DNA of 64,000 bases, taken from NCBI RefSeq assembly GCF_024171995.1, contig NZ_JAMTCT010000013.1, positions 1-64,000 on the forward strand. The letters are read 5' to 3'. Below the pieces are notes generated by a model that was given only the letters and a program-made list of their open reading frames with translations, searched no databases and was not told the DNA's origin. Made by a program: the position numbers and the translations under genes. The stretch is from Promicromonospora umidemergens. GTDB taxonomy: Bacteria > Actinomycetota > Actinomycetes > Actinomycetales > Cellulomonadaceae. This document shows, one piece after another, positions 16,178 through 24,535 of the stretch. The first letter of the stretch is position 1. Each line of letters begins with the position of its first letter.

Positions 16178-17062
16178 GTGAGCACCGAGGACGTGAGCTT
16201 TCCCGCCGACGGCGAGTCGGTCGCCGGCCGCTGGTTCCTGCCGGACGCCGACCCGGTGGGCGTCGTGGCGATCGCGCCGGCGATGGCCATGCCCATGCGG
16301 TTCTACCGGCACCTTGCGGCCTGGCTCGCGGACCGGGGCTTCGCGGTGCTCACCTTCTCGTACCGCGGTTCGGAGCCGGAGCTCTACGGCCCGATGCGGG
16401 ACTCGTCGGCGACCGCGCTGGACTGGTACCACGACGCGGAGGTGGCGGCAGGGCACGCTCGCGCCCGGGCGGACGCCGCCGGCGTCCCGTTCACGTGGGT
16501 GGGCCATTCGTTCGGCGGCCAGAGCCTGGGCTTCCTGTCCGACGTCGGCGTGGACGGCTGCGTCATGGTCGCCTCGGGGACCGGCTGGCGAGGCAAGGCC
16601 GCCCCGACGATCAGGACCTGGTCGCCGCTGCTCTGGCGAGTCATCGCACCCGCCGCGATCGCGGCCGTCGGCTACTACCCGGGCCGCCGGCTCCGGATCC
16701 TCGACGACCTGCCGGGTGGCGTCATGCGCCAGTGGGGGCGCTGGTGCCTGCACCCGGACTACCTGTTCAGCGAGCACCCCGAGCTGCGGGACCGCTTCGC
16801 AAAGGTGGAGACGCCGGTCACCGCCCTCTGGACCGCCGACGACGAGCTGATCTCCCCCGAGTCGATCCGGTACTGGAGCCGCGAGTTCCCGAACGCGGAC
16901 GTCGAGCTCGTCGAGATGCGCGCCGCCGACCACGGGCTGGCCCGGATCGGCCACTCGGGCTTCTTCCGCCCCAAGCGCGCGATCCTCTGGGAAGAGCTCC
17001 TGCTGCCGCACCTTGCCGCCCGCCAGGCCGAAAGTCCGCCTCCACCATGTGATCAGGCTTGA
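16178..17062 (+). CDS. Alpha/beta hydrolase
   Basis: 294 residues. The nucleophile elbow is GHSFGG, and the acid/His parts are TADDE and RAADHGLA near the C-terminus. A GYYPGRRLRI insert is typical of the COG4757-like group of predicted hydrolases. GTG 16178 follows TAGCCT by seven bases with no ribosome site, so the mRNA is probably leaderless. The final ten or so codons are part of a long hairpin (17029-17110), so the C-terminal PPPPCDQA tail may be derived from that element. Confidence 0.8.
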   Translation: MSTEDVSFPADGESVAGRWFLPDADPVGVVAIAPAMAMPMRFYRHLAAWLADRGFAVLTFSYRGSEPELYGPMRDSSATALDWYHDAEVAAGHARARADAAGVPFTWVGHSFGGQSLGFLSDVGVDGCVMVASGTGWRGKAAPTIRTWSPLLWRVIAPAAIAAVGYYPGRRLRILDDLPGGVMRQWGRWCLHPDYLFSEHPELRDRFAKVETPVTALWTADDELISPESIRYWSREFPNADVELVEMRAADHGLARIGHSGFFRPKRAILWEELLLPHLAARQAESPPPPCDQA

Positions 17063-17110
17063 GAACATCGAGGATCTCAAGCCCGATCGCATGGTGAAGG
17101 CGGACTTTCG
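17029..17110. terminator. Long hairpin overlapping the hydrolase stop
   Basis: Two 34-base arms (17029-17062 and 17077-17110) match at 31 positions around a 14-base loop. The left arm includes the hydrolase TGA. Position between converging genes suggests a bidirectional terminator; its length is unusual. Confidence 0.7.
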
Positions 17111-17126
17111 CGGTCCACCGTGCCGG

Positions 17127-18092
17127 TCAGAGAGGGGTGACGGTGCCTCGGAAGTGGCGGGTGTTCTTGCCCGAACGCCAGCCGTCGTAGACGAAGCCCC
17201 GCTCGCCGGTCGAGGCGCCTCCGTTGGTCGAGCTCGTCGAGACCTCGTCCGCGTACCGGATCGCCACGTCGACCGTGCTCGGGAGCAGCACCGGCTTGAA
17301 GAACTCGATGGCCCACTCGTACTTCTCGCCCCGGCGGGCCGGCCCCACCTCCGCCAGTGCCCGTGCCGCCGTGTACATCCCGTGCGCGATGGTCCGCGGG
17401 AACCCGAACGCCTTGGCGCCAAGGCTCGACGTGTGGATCGGGTTCTGGTCGCCCGACACCGCGGCGTACGCCCGTCCGGTGCCGCCGCCGAGCCTCCAAC
17501 GCGCGGTCGGTAGCGGCGCCGTCCACTCCTCGCGGGACGTCTCGTCGGCCGGCGCAGCGCCGCCGGACGCCGTGAAGCCCTTGGCCAGGTACGTCGACAC
17601 GCCCCGGTAGGCGAGCTCGCCGCCCACCAGCACCTCCGCGACGAGGTCCACCTGGACGCCTCGGCGGTGCGCCCGGGCGTCCTGCGCCCAGGCCCGCACC
17701 GCCAGCGTCTCGCCCAGCCGCACGGACCGGAGCACGCGCGCCGTGTTCCTCAGGTGCACCATGCCCAGCAGCGGCAGCGGGAAGTCGCCCCGGACCATCA
17801 CCGCCGTGGCCAGCGGGAAGGCCAGCACGTGCAGGAACCCGGCAGGCAGCACCTCGGACGCGGGCTCACCCAGCAGACGGAGGTACGCCGCCAGGTGCGC
17901 CGCCTCGCCCGCGGTGTCGACGTCCGCCACCTGATAGGCGACCTCGGGAAGTCGGACGCCGCCCCCTGGCCGCTTGCCGACGGAGCCGGTGGCGCCCTTA
18001 GCGAGCAGCCCGCCGAGCCTCGGCAGCTGGGCCAGCTCCGTCACGCCGTACGACGCCGGTGCTCCCGCCCTGGTCAGCTCGCTTCCCGTCAC
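17127..18092 (-). CDS. MaoC-family (R)-hydratase/dehydratase
   Basis: 321 residues, two hot-dog folds. The C-terminal one holds the hydratase motif SGDQNPIHTSSLGAKAFGF (Asp and His catalytic). The order MaoC-FabG4-thiolase matches Mycobacterium tuberculosis Rv0241c (HtdX), Rv0242c (FabG4) and Rv0243 (FadA2), so a 3-hydroxyacyl thioester dehydratase role is likely. The GTG start overlaps the fabG4 stop (GTGA), so it is coupled to it. Confidence 0.85.
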   Translation of the reverse strand: MTGSELTRAGAPASYGVTELAQLPRLGGLLAKGATGSVGKRPGGGVRLPEVAYQVADVDTAGEAAHLAAYLRLLGEPASEVLPAGFLHVLAFPLATAVMVRGDFPLPLLGMVHLRNTARVLRSVRLGETLAVRAWAQDARAHRRGVQVDLVAEVLVGGELAYRGVSTYLAKGFTASGGAAPADETSREEWTAPLPTARWRLGGGTGRAYAAVSGDQNPIHTSSLGAKAFGFPRTIAHGMYTAARALAEVGPARRGEKYEWAIEFFKPVLLPSTVDVAIRYADEVSTSSTNGGASTGERGFVYDGWRSGKNTRHFRGTVTPL

Positions 18093-19438
18093 TTGCCCAC
18101 CATCGACTGACCGCAGACGCGCAGGACCTGCCCGTTCACGCCCTTCGCCACCGGCGACGAGAGGAACGCGATCGCCTCGGCGACGTCGAGCGGCAGCCCG
18201 CCCTGCTGGAGCGACGGGAGGACGCGCCGCGCCATCTCGCGTGTGGCGAACGGGATCGACCTGGTCATCTCGGTCTCGATGAAGCCGGGCGCCACCGCGT
18301 TCGCGGTGCCGCCCAGCTCCGCCACGAGCGGCGCGGTGGCGGCCGTGTGGCCGATCACGCCGGACTTCGAGTACGCGTAGTTGGTCTGGCCCTTGTTGCC
18401 CGCGATGCCCGACGTCGACGCCAGCGACACGATGCGCAGCCCCTCGACACCGGCGGCCAGCAGCTGCTCATTGATGCGCAGCTGGGAGGCGAGGTTCACC
18501 GCGATGACGGAGTCCCACTGGGCGGGCTTCATGTTCGCGAGCAGCTTGTCGCGCAGGATGCCCGCGTTGTGCACCAGGATGTCGAGCCCGCCGAGGTGGC
18601 GGGTCGCCTCCAGGATCTTGGTGCCGGCGTCGGCCGCGGTCACGTCCAGCTGCACGGCGGTGCCCTTGACCTCGTTCGCGACGGCGGCCAGCGACTCGCC
18701 GGCGGCGGGCACGTCCACGACCACGACCTTGGCGCCGTCCCTGGCCAGGGTGCGTGCGATCGCCGCACCGATGCCGCGCGCGGCGCCGGTGACGACGGCC
18801 ACCTTGCCGGCCAGGGGCTGCTGCCAGTCGACGTCGTCCAGCGGGTCGGACGGGCCGACGGGCAGCACCTGGCCGTCGACGTACGCCGACTTCGCGGACA
18901 GGAAGAAGCGGAGCGTACCCAGCGCGGAGGCCGAGTCGACGGCCGCACCACCGGTCAGCTGCACGCCGTTCGCCGTGGCGCCGCCGCGCAGCTCCTTGCC
19001 GACGGAGCGCGTGAAGCCCTCGAAGCCGGCCCGGGTCGCGGCGAGCGCCGGCGCGTCGCCGGCCTCCGGCGCACGGGACAGGACGACGACGCGGCCGTTG
19101 CCCGCGAGCCTGCGCAGCGTGCTGCCCAGTGCCAGCACCGCTTCCGAGACCGCCTCAGGGGACTCGGCGGCCGTGCCGACGAGCACCACACCGCCCCAGC
19201 GGACGTCGGCGGCGCCCTCCGTGGAACGGCGCACGTCGACGTCCCAGGCGAGCAGGGCCTTGGCGAGCGAGTCCGCGTCGGCGGCCGAGGCGTCGTCGGC
19301 CACGATGAGGACGGGGCCCACCGTCACGGGTGCGCCGGGGGTGTAGCGGCGCAGGACCGCCGGCCGGGGGAGGCCCAGCTGCTTCGCGAGCTTCTTCCCG
19401 AGCTCGCCGTTCACGAACCTGGTGTAGTTGTCAGCCAC
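18089..19438 (-). CDS. fabG4: High-molecular-weight 3-oxoacyl-(acyl carrier protein) reductase
   Basis: 449 residues, twice the size of ordinary FabG. Residues 1-205 form a flavodoxin-like N-terminal domain, and residues 210-449 are an SDR domain with the nucleotide motif TGAARGIG (217-224), Ser341 and the Tyr354-Lys358 pair in YAYSK. This is the FabG4 layout, which in mycobacteria prefers NADH and CoA thioesters. GTG 19438 is chosen because GGAAGG lies just upstream. Gene order with the MaoC and thiolase genes supports the call. Confidence 0.9.
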   Translation of the reverse strand: MADNYTRFVNGELGKKLAKQLGLPRPAVLRRYTPGAPVTVGPVLIVADDASAADADSLAKALLAWDVDVRRSTEGAADVRWGGVVLVGTAAESPEAVSEAVLALGSTLRRLAGNGRVVVLSRAPEAGDAPALAATRAGFEGFTRSVGKELRGGATANGVQLTGGAAVDSASALGTLRFFLSAKSAYVDGQVLPVGPSDPLDDVDWQQPLAGKVAVVTGAARGIGAAIARTLARDGAKVVVVDVPAAGESLAAVANEVKGTAVQLDVTAADAGTKILEATRHLGGLDILVHNAGILRDKLLANMKPAQWDSVIAVNLASQLRINEQLLAAGVEGLRIVSLASTSGIAGNKGQTNYAYSKSGVIGHTAATAPLVAELGGTANAVAPGFIETEMTRSIPFATREMARRVLPSLQQGGLPLDVAEAIAFLSSPVAKGVNGQVLRVCGQSMVGK

Positions 19439-19478
19439 GGATTTCCTTCCGATCTGGGGGGAGGGCTCGGTCGCTCGG

Positions 19479-20801
19479 TCAGGAGGACTCGATGACGGCG
19501 ACGGCACCCAGGCCGCCGGCCGCGCAGACCGAGATCAGCGCCCGTGCCGGACGGCCGGTCTCCGCTGCCTTCGCCGCCACCAGCTTCGCGGCGGTCGCGA
19601 TGATGCGCCCGCCGGTCGCGGCGAACGGGTGACCGGCGGCGAGCGAGGAGCCGTTCACGTTGAGCTTGCCGCGGTCGATCTTGCCCAGCGCGCCGTCGAG
19701 GCCGAGCTCGGTGCGGCAGTACTCCTCGTCCTCCCACGCCGCGAGCGTGGTCAGCACGGTGGAGGCGAACGCCTCGTGGATCTCGAAGAAGTCGATGTCG
19801 TCGAGGGTGAGGCCGTTGCGGGCCAGCAGCCGCGGCACGGCGGCGGCCGGCGCCATGAGCAGCCCTTCGTGACCGTGCACGAAGTCGACGGCCGCCGTCT
19901 CGGCGTCCACGAACTTCGCCAGGACCGGCAGGTCGCGCTCCTCGGCCCAGGCGCGCGAGGAGAACAGGACGGCGGAGGCGCCGTCGGTCAGCGGCGTCGA
20001 GTTGCCCGCCGTCATCGTGGCCGCCTGACCGAGCTTGGCGCCGAAGACCGGCTTGAGCCTCGCGAGCTTCTCGAGCGACGTGTCCGGGCGCAGGTTGTCG
20101 TCGCGCGTCAGGCCCTTGAACGGGGTGACCAGGTCGTCGAAGAAGCCGGACTCCCAGGCGCGGGCGAGGTTCTGGTGCGAGTTGTACGCGACCTCGTCCT
20201 GGGCCTCGCGGGAGATGGCCCACTTGGCGGTGGTGACGGCCTGGTGCTCGCCCATGGAGAGGTGCGTACGCGGCTCACCCGTGCCCGGGGTGGCAGGGGC
20301 CAGGTCTTTGGGGCGGATCGCGGCCAGCGCCTTGAGCTTCGCGCCGGTCGTCCTGGCGTGGTTGAAGTCCAGGAGCGCGGCGCGCAGGCGGTCGCTGACG
20401 ACGATCGGCGCGTCCGACACGGTGTCCGTGCCGCCGGCGATCGCGGACTCGATCTGGCCCAGCTTGATCTTGTTGGTCACCGCGATGGCGGCCTCGAGGC
20501 CCGTGGCGCAGGCTTGCTGCACGTCGTAGGCCGGGGTGGTGGGCGAGAGGGAGGAGCCCAGCACCGACTCGCGGACCAGGTTGAAGTTCTTGCTGTGCTT
20601 GAGCACGGCGCCGCCCGCTACCTCACCGAGGCGCTCGCCCTGCAGGCCGAACCGGGCGACGAGGCCCTCCAGCGCTGTGGTGAACATGTCCTGGTTGCTG
20701 GTCCGGACGTACTTCTTGCCGGCGCGGGAGAACGGGATGCGGTTGCCGCCGATGATGACGGCCTCGCGCGTGGACGGGACGGGGGAGGGGGTAGTGGACA
20801 C
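19479..20801 (-). CDS. fadA2: Acetyl-CoA acetyltransferase / 3-ketoacyl-CoA thiolase
   Basis: 440 residues. Thiolase with Cys98 in QQACATG, the EIHEAFA motif, NGSSLAAGHPFAATG and the second catalytic Cys in SVCAAGGLGA. It degrades or builds 3-ketoacyl-CoA. GTG 20801 is preferred over a start at 20819 because AAGGA lies eight bases upstream, and it gives the length I recall for the mycobacterial FadA2. First gene of the minus-strand fatty-acid operon and divergent from the TetR gene. Confidence 0.9.
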   Translation of the reverse strand: MSTTPSPVPSTREAVIIGGNRIPFSRAGKKYVRTSNQDMFTTALEGLVARFGLQGERLGEVAGGAVLKHSKNFNLVRESVLGSSLSPTTPAYDVQQACATGLEAAIAVTNKIKLGQIESAIAGGTDTVSDAPIVVSDRLRAALLDFNHARTTGAKLKALAAIRPKDLAPATPGTGEPRTHLSMGEHQAVTTAKWAISREAQDEVAYNSHQNLARAWESGFFDDLVTPFKGLTRDDNLRPDTSLEKLARLKPVFGAKLGQAATMTAGNSTPLTDGASAVLFSSRAWAEERDLPVLAKFVDAETAAVDFVHGHEGLLMAPAAAVPRLLARNGLTLDDIDFFEIHEAFASTVLTTLAAWEDEEYCRTELGLDGALGKIDRGKLNVNGSSLAAGHPFAATGGRIIATAAKLVAAKAAETGRPARALISVCAAGGLGAVAVIESS

Positions 20802-20943
20802 GTCGCTGTTCCTTCTCACTTCGTCGTCGGGCAGGTGGCTTCGTCGGTCGAGCCTCTCGAGGCCGACCCCTCAAGGCCGGCAAGGGCGGAGGCCCGGATC
20901 GCCCCGGGGTGGTGCCCAGGACTCACAGTACCTGATACTCTCA

Positions 20944-20955
20944 GTCTCGTGAGAC
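20944..20955. promoter_or_regulatory. Palindrome in the thiolase-TetR intergenic region
   Basis: GTCTCGTGAGAC is a perfect 12-bp palindrome flanked by partly symmetric TGATA and AATCA sequences, in the 197-base gap between the divergent thiolase operon and TetR gene. It is a natural candidate for the TetR operator. Confidence 0.5.
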
Positions 20956-20998
20956 GAATCACAAGACCTCTAGCGAGTCAAGGTGGGGAGGCGGAGCG

Positions 20999-21739
20999 AT
21001 GAGCATCGGAGTCGACGGCCGTTCGACCCGCTGGGACGACCACCGCACCGCCCGTCGGGCGGAGCTCGTCCGCGCAGCGCGCAAGGCGGTGCACCGCCTC
21101 GGGCCGGCAGTCTCGATGGACGAGATCGCCGCTGCGGCCGGTACGTCCAAGTCCATCGTCTACCGGTACTTCGACGACAAGGCGGGCCTGCGGCTCGCTG
21201 TCGCGGAGACCGTGGTGATGCAGATGCACGACGCGCTGCGCGCCGCCGCGCAGCGCGCGGACAACCCAGAGTTGGCGTTGCGCGAGATGGTGCGGGTCTA
21301 CCTCGAGATGATCGAGAGCTCGCCCAACGTGTACTGGTTCGTCACCCGGACCGCCATCGGTGGCAACGAGCCCGCCCCGATCGAGAGCGGCCGGCGTGGC
21401 CGGCGTGCCACGGCCGCGGAGGACGCGACGGACGCTGCCGTGCCGACCACACCCGTGGACCTGCACCCGCTCGGTGCCTACCTCGACTCCGTGATCGAGC
21501 TCGTCGCAGAGCCGTTCGCACGGGCTACCGACGTCCCGCAGGCCGACGCCGCCGCCTGGGCCGCCGGTGCCGTCGGCTTCGTGCGGGGCTCCGGCGAGTG
21601 GTGGCTCGGCCACCGCAACATCGAGTCCAGCCCGCTGACCCGTGAAGAGCTGACGGAGCGCGTGACGCTCTGGCTCTGGACCGGACCCGTCGGCGTGCTG
21701 CACCACGACCGCCCCGGCTCCGCGCCCGCGACCGCCTGA
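20999..21739 (+). CDS. TetR-family transcriptional regulator
   Basis: 246 residues. The N-terminal HTH is MDEIAAAAGTSKSIVYRYFD; the rest is a helical ligand-binding domain with SGEWWLGH. The gene lies between, and divergent from, the thiolase-FabG4-MaoC operon and upstream of the acyl-CoA oxidase-like gene, so it probably controls fatty-acid genes in response to an acyl-CoA. A palindrome at 20944-20955 is a candidate operator. Confidence 0.9.
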   Translation: MSIGVDGRSTRWDDHRTARRAELVRAARKAVHRLGPAVSMDEIAAAAGTSKSIVYRYFDDKAGLRLAVAETVVMQMHDALRAAAQRADNPELALREMVRVYLEMIESSPNVYWFVTRTAIGGNEPAPIESGRRGRRATAAEDATDAAVPTTPVDLHPLGAYLDSVIELVAEPFARATDVPQADAAAWAAGAVGFVRGSGEWWLGHRNIESSPLTREELTERVTLWLWTGPVGVLHHDRPGSAPATA

Positions 21740-21799
21740 CCTGACCCACCCTCCCGAGACCCAGCACCTGGCCAACCGCCCGAACACCGAGGAGAACCG

Positions 21800-23917
21800 A
21801 TGACGACCACCTCCGAGCCCGTGACCACCCCCACGGCCACCGAGGACGCCGCGCCCCGGCCCGTGGCGCCTCGTCCGACGTCGGGCAGCCGAGTGGACGT
21901 ACCTGCCCTGCGGCGGATGCTGCTCGGCCGCTGGCCCGAGGAGCGGTCGGAAGCGCGGCGCCTGGTGGCCGAGACCCCCGAGCTCTGGAAGCGGGAGGGG
22001 ATCACCAAGGAGGAGCACCGGGAGACCGCCCTCGCCCAGATGCGGCAGATGGTGTCGTACGGCCACGTCCTGCGGGCCTTCCCCGAGCGTCTCGGGGGCA
22101 GCGGCCAGGCGGGCGGCGCCAACCTGGTGGGCTTCGAGGAGCTCGTCGCCGCCGACCCGTCGCTGCAGATCAAGGCCGGCGTGCAGTGGGGGCTGTTCGG
22201 CGCCGCGATCCTCCACCTCGGCACCGAGGAGCAGCAGGACCGGCTGCTCCCGGGCGCGATGGACCTGAGCGTCCCTGGTGCGTTCGCGATGACCGAGACG
22301 GGGCACGGCTCGGACGTCGCCTCCATCGGCACCACAGCGACGTACGACCCGGAGACCGAGGAGTTCGTCATCAACACCCCGTTCCGCGGGGCGTGGAAGC
22401 AGTACCTCGGCAACGCGGCGCGGCACGGCGTGGCGGCGACGGTGTTCGCGCAGCTCGTCACCAACGGCGTCGACCACGGCGTGCACTGCTTCTACGTGCC
22501 GATCCGCGACCCGCAGACCATGGAGTTCCTGCCGGGCATCGGCGGCGAGGACGACGGTCAGAAGGGTGGCCTGAACGGCATCGACAACGGCAAGCTGCAC
22601 TTCACGGACGTGCGCGTGCCGCGGCAGGACCTGCTCGCCCGCTACGGCCAGGTGGCCCCGGACGGCACCTACACGTCCACCATCGACAGCCCCGGCCGCC
22701 GCTTCTTCACCATGCTCGGCGCCCTGGTGCAGGGCCGCGTCTCGCTCGACGGCGCGGCGATCACCGCGGCGAAGATCGGCCTCGCGATCGCCACGAAGTA
22801 CGCCGAGCAGCGCCGCCAGTTCTCGCCGGCCACCGGTGCCGACGAGCTGACGCTGCTCGACTACGCGACGCACCGCCGCCGCCTCTTCCCCCGCATCGCG
22901 GAGGCGTACGCGATGCACTTCGCGCACGACGAGCTGCTCGACCTGTTCGACGCCGTCTTCTCCGGCCGTGAGGACACCCCGGCCATGCGCGAGGACCTCG
23001 AGACCACGGCGGCGGCCCTCAAGGCGACCTCCACCTGGTACTCGCTCGACACCCTGCAGGAGTGCCGCGAGGCCTGCGGTGGCGCCGGCTTCCTCTCCGA
23101 GAACCGCTTCACCGGCCTGCGCGCGGACCTCGACGTCTATGCGACGTTCGAGGGTGACAACCACGTGCTGCTGCAGCTCGCGGCCAAGCGCCTCGTGGGC
23201 GACTACGGCAAGAGGATGGCCCGGGCGGCCAAGTCTCCTGCGGGCGTGGCGGGCATCATGGCAGAGCAGGCGAAGGACGCCCTGCTGCACAAGACCCCGC
23301 TGAAGCGGCTCGGCCAGACGGTGGCCGACGGCGCCGGCACGCGCGCTGCGGGTCGCGTGCTGGACGCCGACGTGCAGCGTGAGCTGATCGCCGGTCGCTA
23401 CGAGGGCATGGTCGCCGCCACCGCGCTGGGCATGCGCCCGGCGCTCAAGGCCGACTCGATCCGTGCGCAGGAGATCTTCGACGACAACCAGGTGCGCCTC
23501 ATCGGGTCCGCGGCGGCGTGGGCGGAGCTGGTGCGCTGGGACGCGTTCACGAAGGCCATCGGCAAGATGCCCCACGCCGGTACGCGCAAGATGCTGACCC
23601 TGCTCCGCGACATCTACGGCCTCACCACCATCGAGCGTCACCTCGACTGGCACCTGACCAACGGGCGCATCTCGGCAGGGCGCGCGAAGGCCGTCACGTC
23701 GACGATCGACCAGCTGCTCAAGGAGCTGCGGCCGGACGTGCTCGACGTCGTCGACGGCTGGGGATTCAGTCAGGAGCACCTGCGTGCGCCGATCGCCGAC
23801 GGGTCGGAGAAGGTTCGCCAGGACGAGGCGCGCGCCTACTACCGCGAGCTGCGCGCGAGCGGTACGGCGCCGGTCAGCGAGAAGGCGCTGCGCAAGCAGC
23901 AGGCGCAGCCGGCCTGA
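21800..23917 (+). CDS. Acyl-CoA dehydrogenase/oxidase family protein
   Basis: 705 residues. The flavin- and substrate-binding motif FAMTETGHGSDVASIGTTA, EACGGAGFLSENR and YATFEGDN (Glu as likely base) are present, together with a C-terminal ACOX-like helical domain. That length and layout fit acyl-CoA oxidases better than the 400-residue dehydrogenases. It introduces the trans-2 double bond into acyl-CoA, feeding the MaoC hydratase, reductase and thiolase next door. Whether it uses oxygen or an electron-transfer flavoprotein cannot be decided here. Residues 1-30 are a Thr/Pro-rich leader. Confidence 0.85.
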   Translation: MTTTSEPVTTPTATEDAAPRPVAPRPTSGSRVDVPALRRMLLGRWPEERSEARRLVAETPELWKREGITKEEHRETALAQMRQMVSYGHVLRAFPERLGGSGQAGGANLVGFEELVAADPSLQIKAGVQWGLFGAAILHLGTEEQQDRLLPGAMDLSVPGAFAMTETGHGSDVASIGTTATYDPETEEFVINTPFRGAWKQYLGNAARHGVAATVFAQLVTNGVDHGVHCFYVPIRDPQTMEFLPGIGGEDDGQKGGLNGIDNGKLHFTDVRVPRQDLLARYGQVAPDGTYTSTIDSPGRRFFTMLGALVQGRVSLDGAAITAAKIGLAIATKYAEQRRQFSPATGADELTLLDYATHRRRLFPRIAEAYAMHFAHDELLDLFDAVFSGREDTPAMREDLETTAAALKATSTWYSLDTLQECREACGGAGFLSENRFTGLRADLDVYATFEGDNHVLLQLAAKRLVGDYGKRMARAAKSPAGVAGIMAEQAKDALLHKTPLKRLGQTVADGAGTRAAGRVLDADVQRELIAGRYEGMVAATALGMRPALKADSIRAQEIFDDNQVRLIGSAAAWAELVRWDAFTKAIGKMPHAGTRKMLTLLRDIYGLTTIERHLDWHLTNGRISAGRAKAVTSTIDQLLKELRPDVLDVVDGWGFSQEHLRAPIADGSEKVRQDEARAYYRELRASGTAPVSEKALRKQQAQPA

Positions 23918-23926
23918 CGGCACCGG

Positions 23927-24244
23927 TCACGCGGCGTCGGGCACCGCGGCGACGACCGGGACGGGGAGCTGCTGCACGGGCGCAGGCACGGGCTCGTCGG
24001 CAGACTCCTGGTCGTCGGCGGTCTCCTGGTCGTCGGCGGGGCGCGCGAGCGGTCCGCCGAGCGTCACCGGGGCGCCCGGCTGCGCCGTCGGCTCAGGGGT
24101 CGCGCGGACGACGAGAAAAGTGCCCGCCAGTCCGAGGAGGCCGGCGAGCACGGTGAGTGGCACGAGCTGGTACGCCACTGTGAATCCGAGGAGTGCGCCG
24201 CAACCGACGGCGATGATGGATCCAAGAACTAGTACACGGGTCAT
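23927..24244 (-). CDS. Small membrane protein with acidic repeat tail
   Basis: 105 residues: two hydrophobic helices (about residues 3-22 and 27-45) followed by a cytoplasmic-looking tail with a repeat (ADDQETADDQESADE) encoded by near-identical 18-base units. I do not recognise the family. ATG 24244 is chosen because GGGAGG lies six bases upstream. The 280-base leader is unusual for this window and may be structured. Confidence 0.6.
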   Translation of the reverse strand: MTRVLVLGSIIAVGCGALLGFTVAYQLVPLTVLAGLLGLAGTFLVVRATPEPTAQPGAPVTLGGPLARPADDQETADDQESADEPVPAPVQQLPVPVVAAVPDAA

Positions 24245-24527
24245 CAGGAGCCTCCCTGCCAAGGTATCTCCGAAAAGGTATGTCTGACCCCAGAGGGAAC
24301 TCCCGTTGATCGCTGGGCACCCGAGGATGTCGGTCGTGCGTCTGGGCGCGCGCGGCGTCATGAACTGAGGTCTGGCTGAGCTGGAGCTCATCAGATGTGT
24401 GGCGAGACTGCCCCGCCGTGGCTTTCCAGCAAACCTCAACCGGCACGGCTTCGCACCCTGAATCGCACCGCTGACGGTCACGACTTGGTCACGGATCGGG
24501 TCGTGCCGGTTCGGGATTCGCTGTGTC
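24245..24527 (-). other. Long leader or intergenic region, possibly structured RNA
   Basis: No gene seen. On the minus strand CGAACCGGCACG-type sequence near 24500-24512 can pair with CGTGCCGGTT near 24436-24446 (10 perfect pairs), enclosing about 55-60 bases with smaller stems, and GCCGTG can alternatively pair with CACGGC further on. It lies between the DUF2599 gene and the small membrane protein on the same strand. It matches no riboswitch consensus I can recall. Confidence 0.35.
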
Positions 24528-24535
24528 TCACAGCG
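24519..24535. terminator. Hairpin over the DUF2599 stop codon
   Basis: CGCTGTG (24519-24525) and CACAGCG (24529-24535) form a seven-pair stem with a three-base loop that contains part of the DUF2599 stop codon. Confidence 0.45.

Noticed and set aside
16112-17422. A long upstream extension of the HTH regulator frame
   Set aside because: It is antisense to the hydrolase gene, and the regulator domain begins at ATG 16111 behind GGGAGG.
20978-23923. A 981-codon minus-strand open frame
   Set aside because: It mirrors the TetR and acyl-CoA oxidase-like genes, whose motifs are clear on the plus strand.
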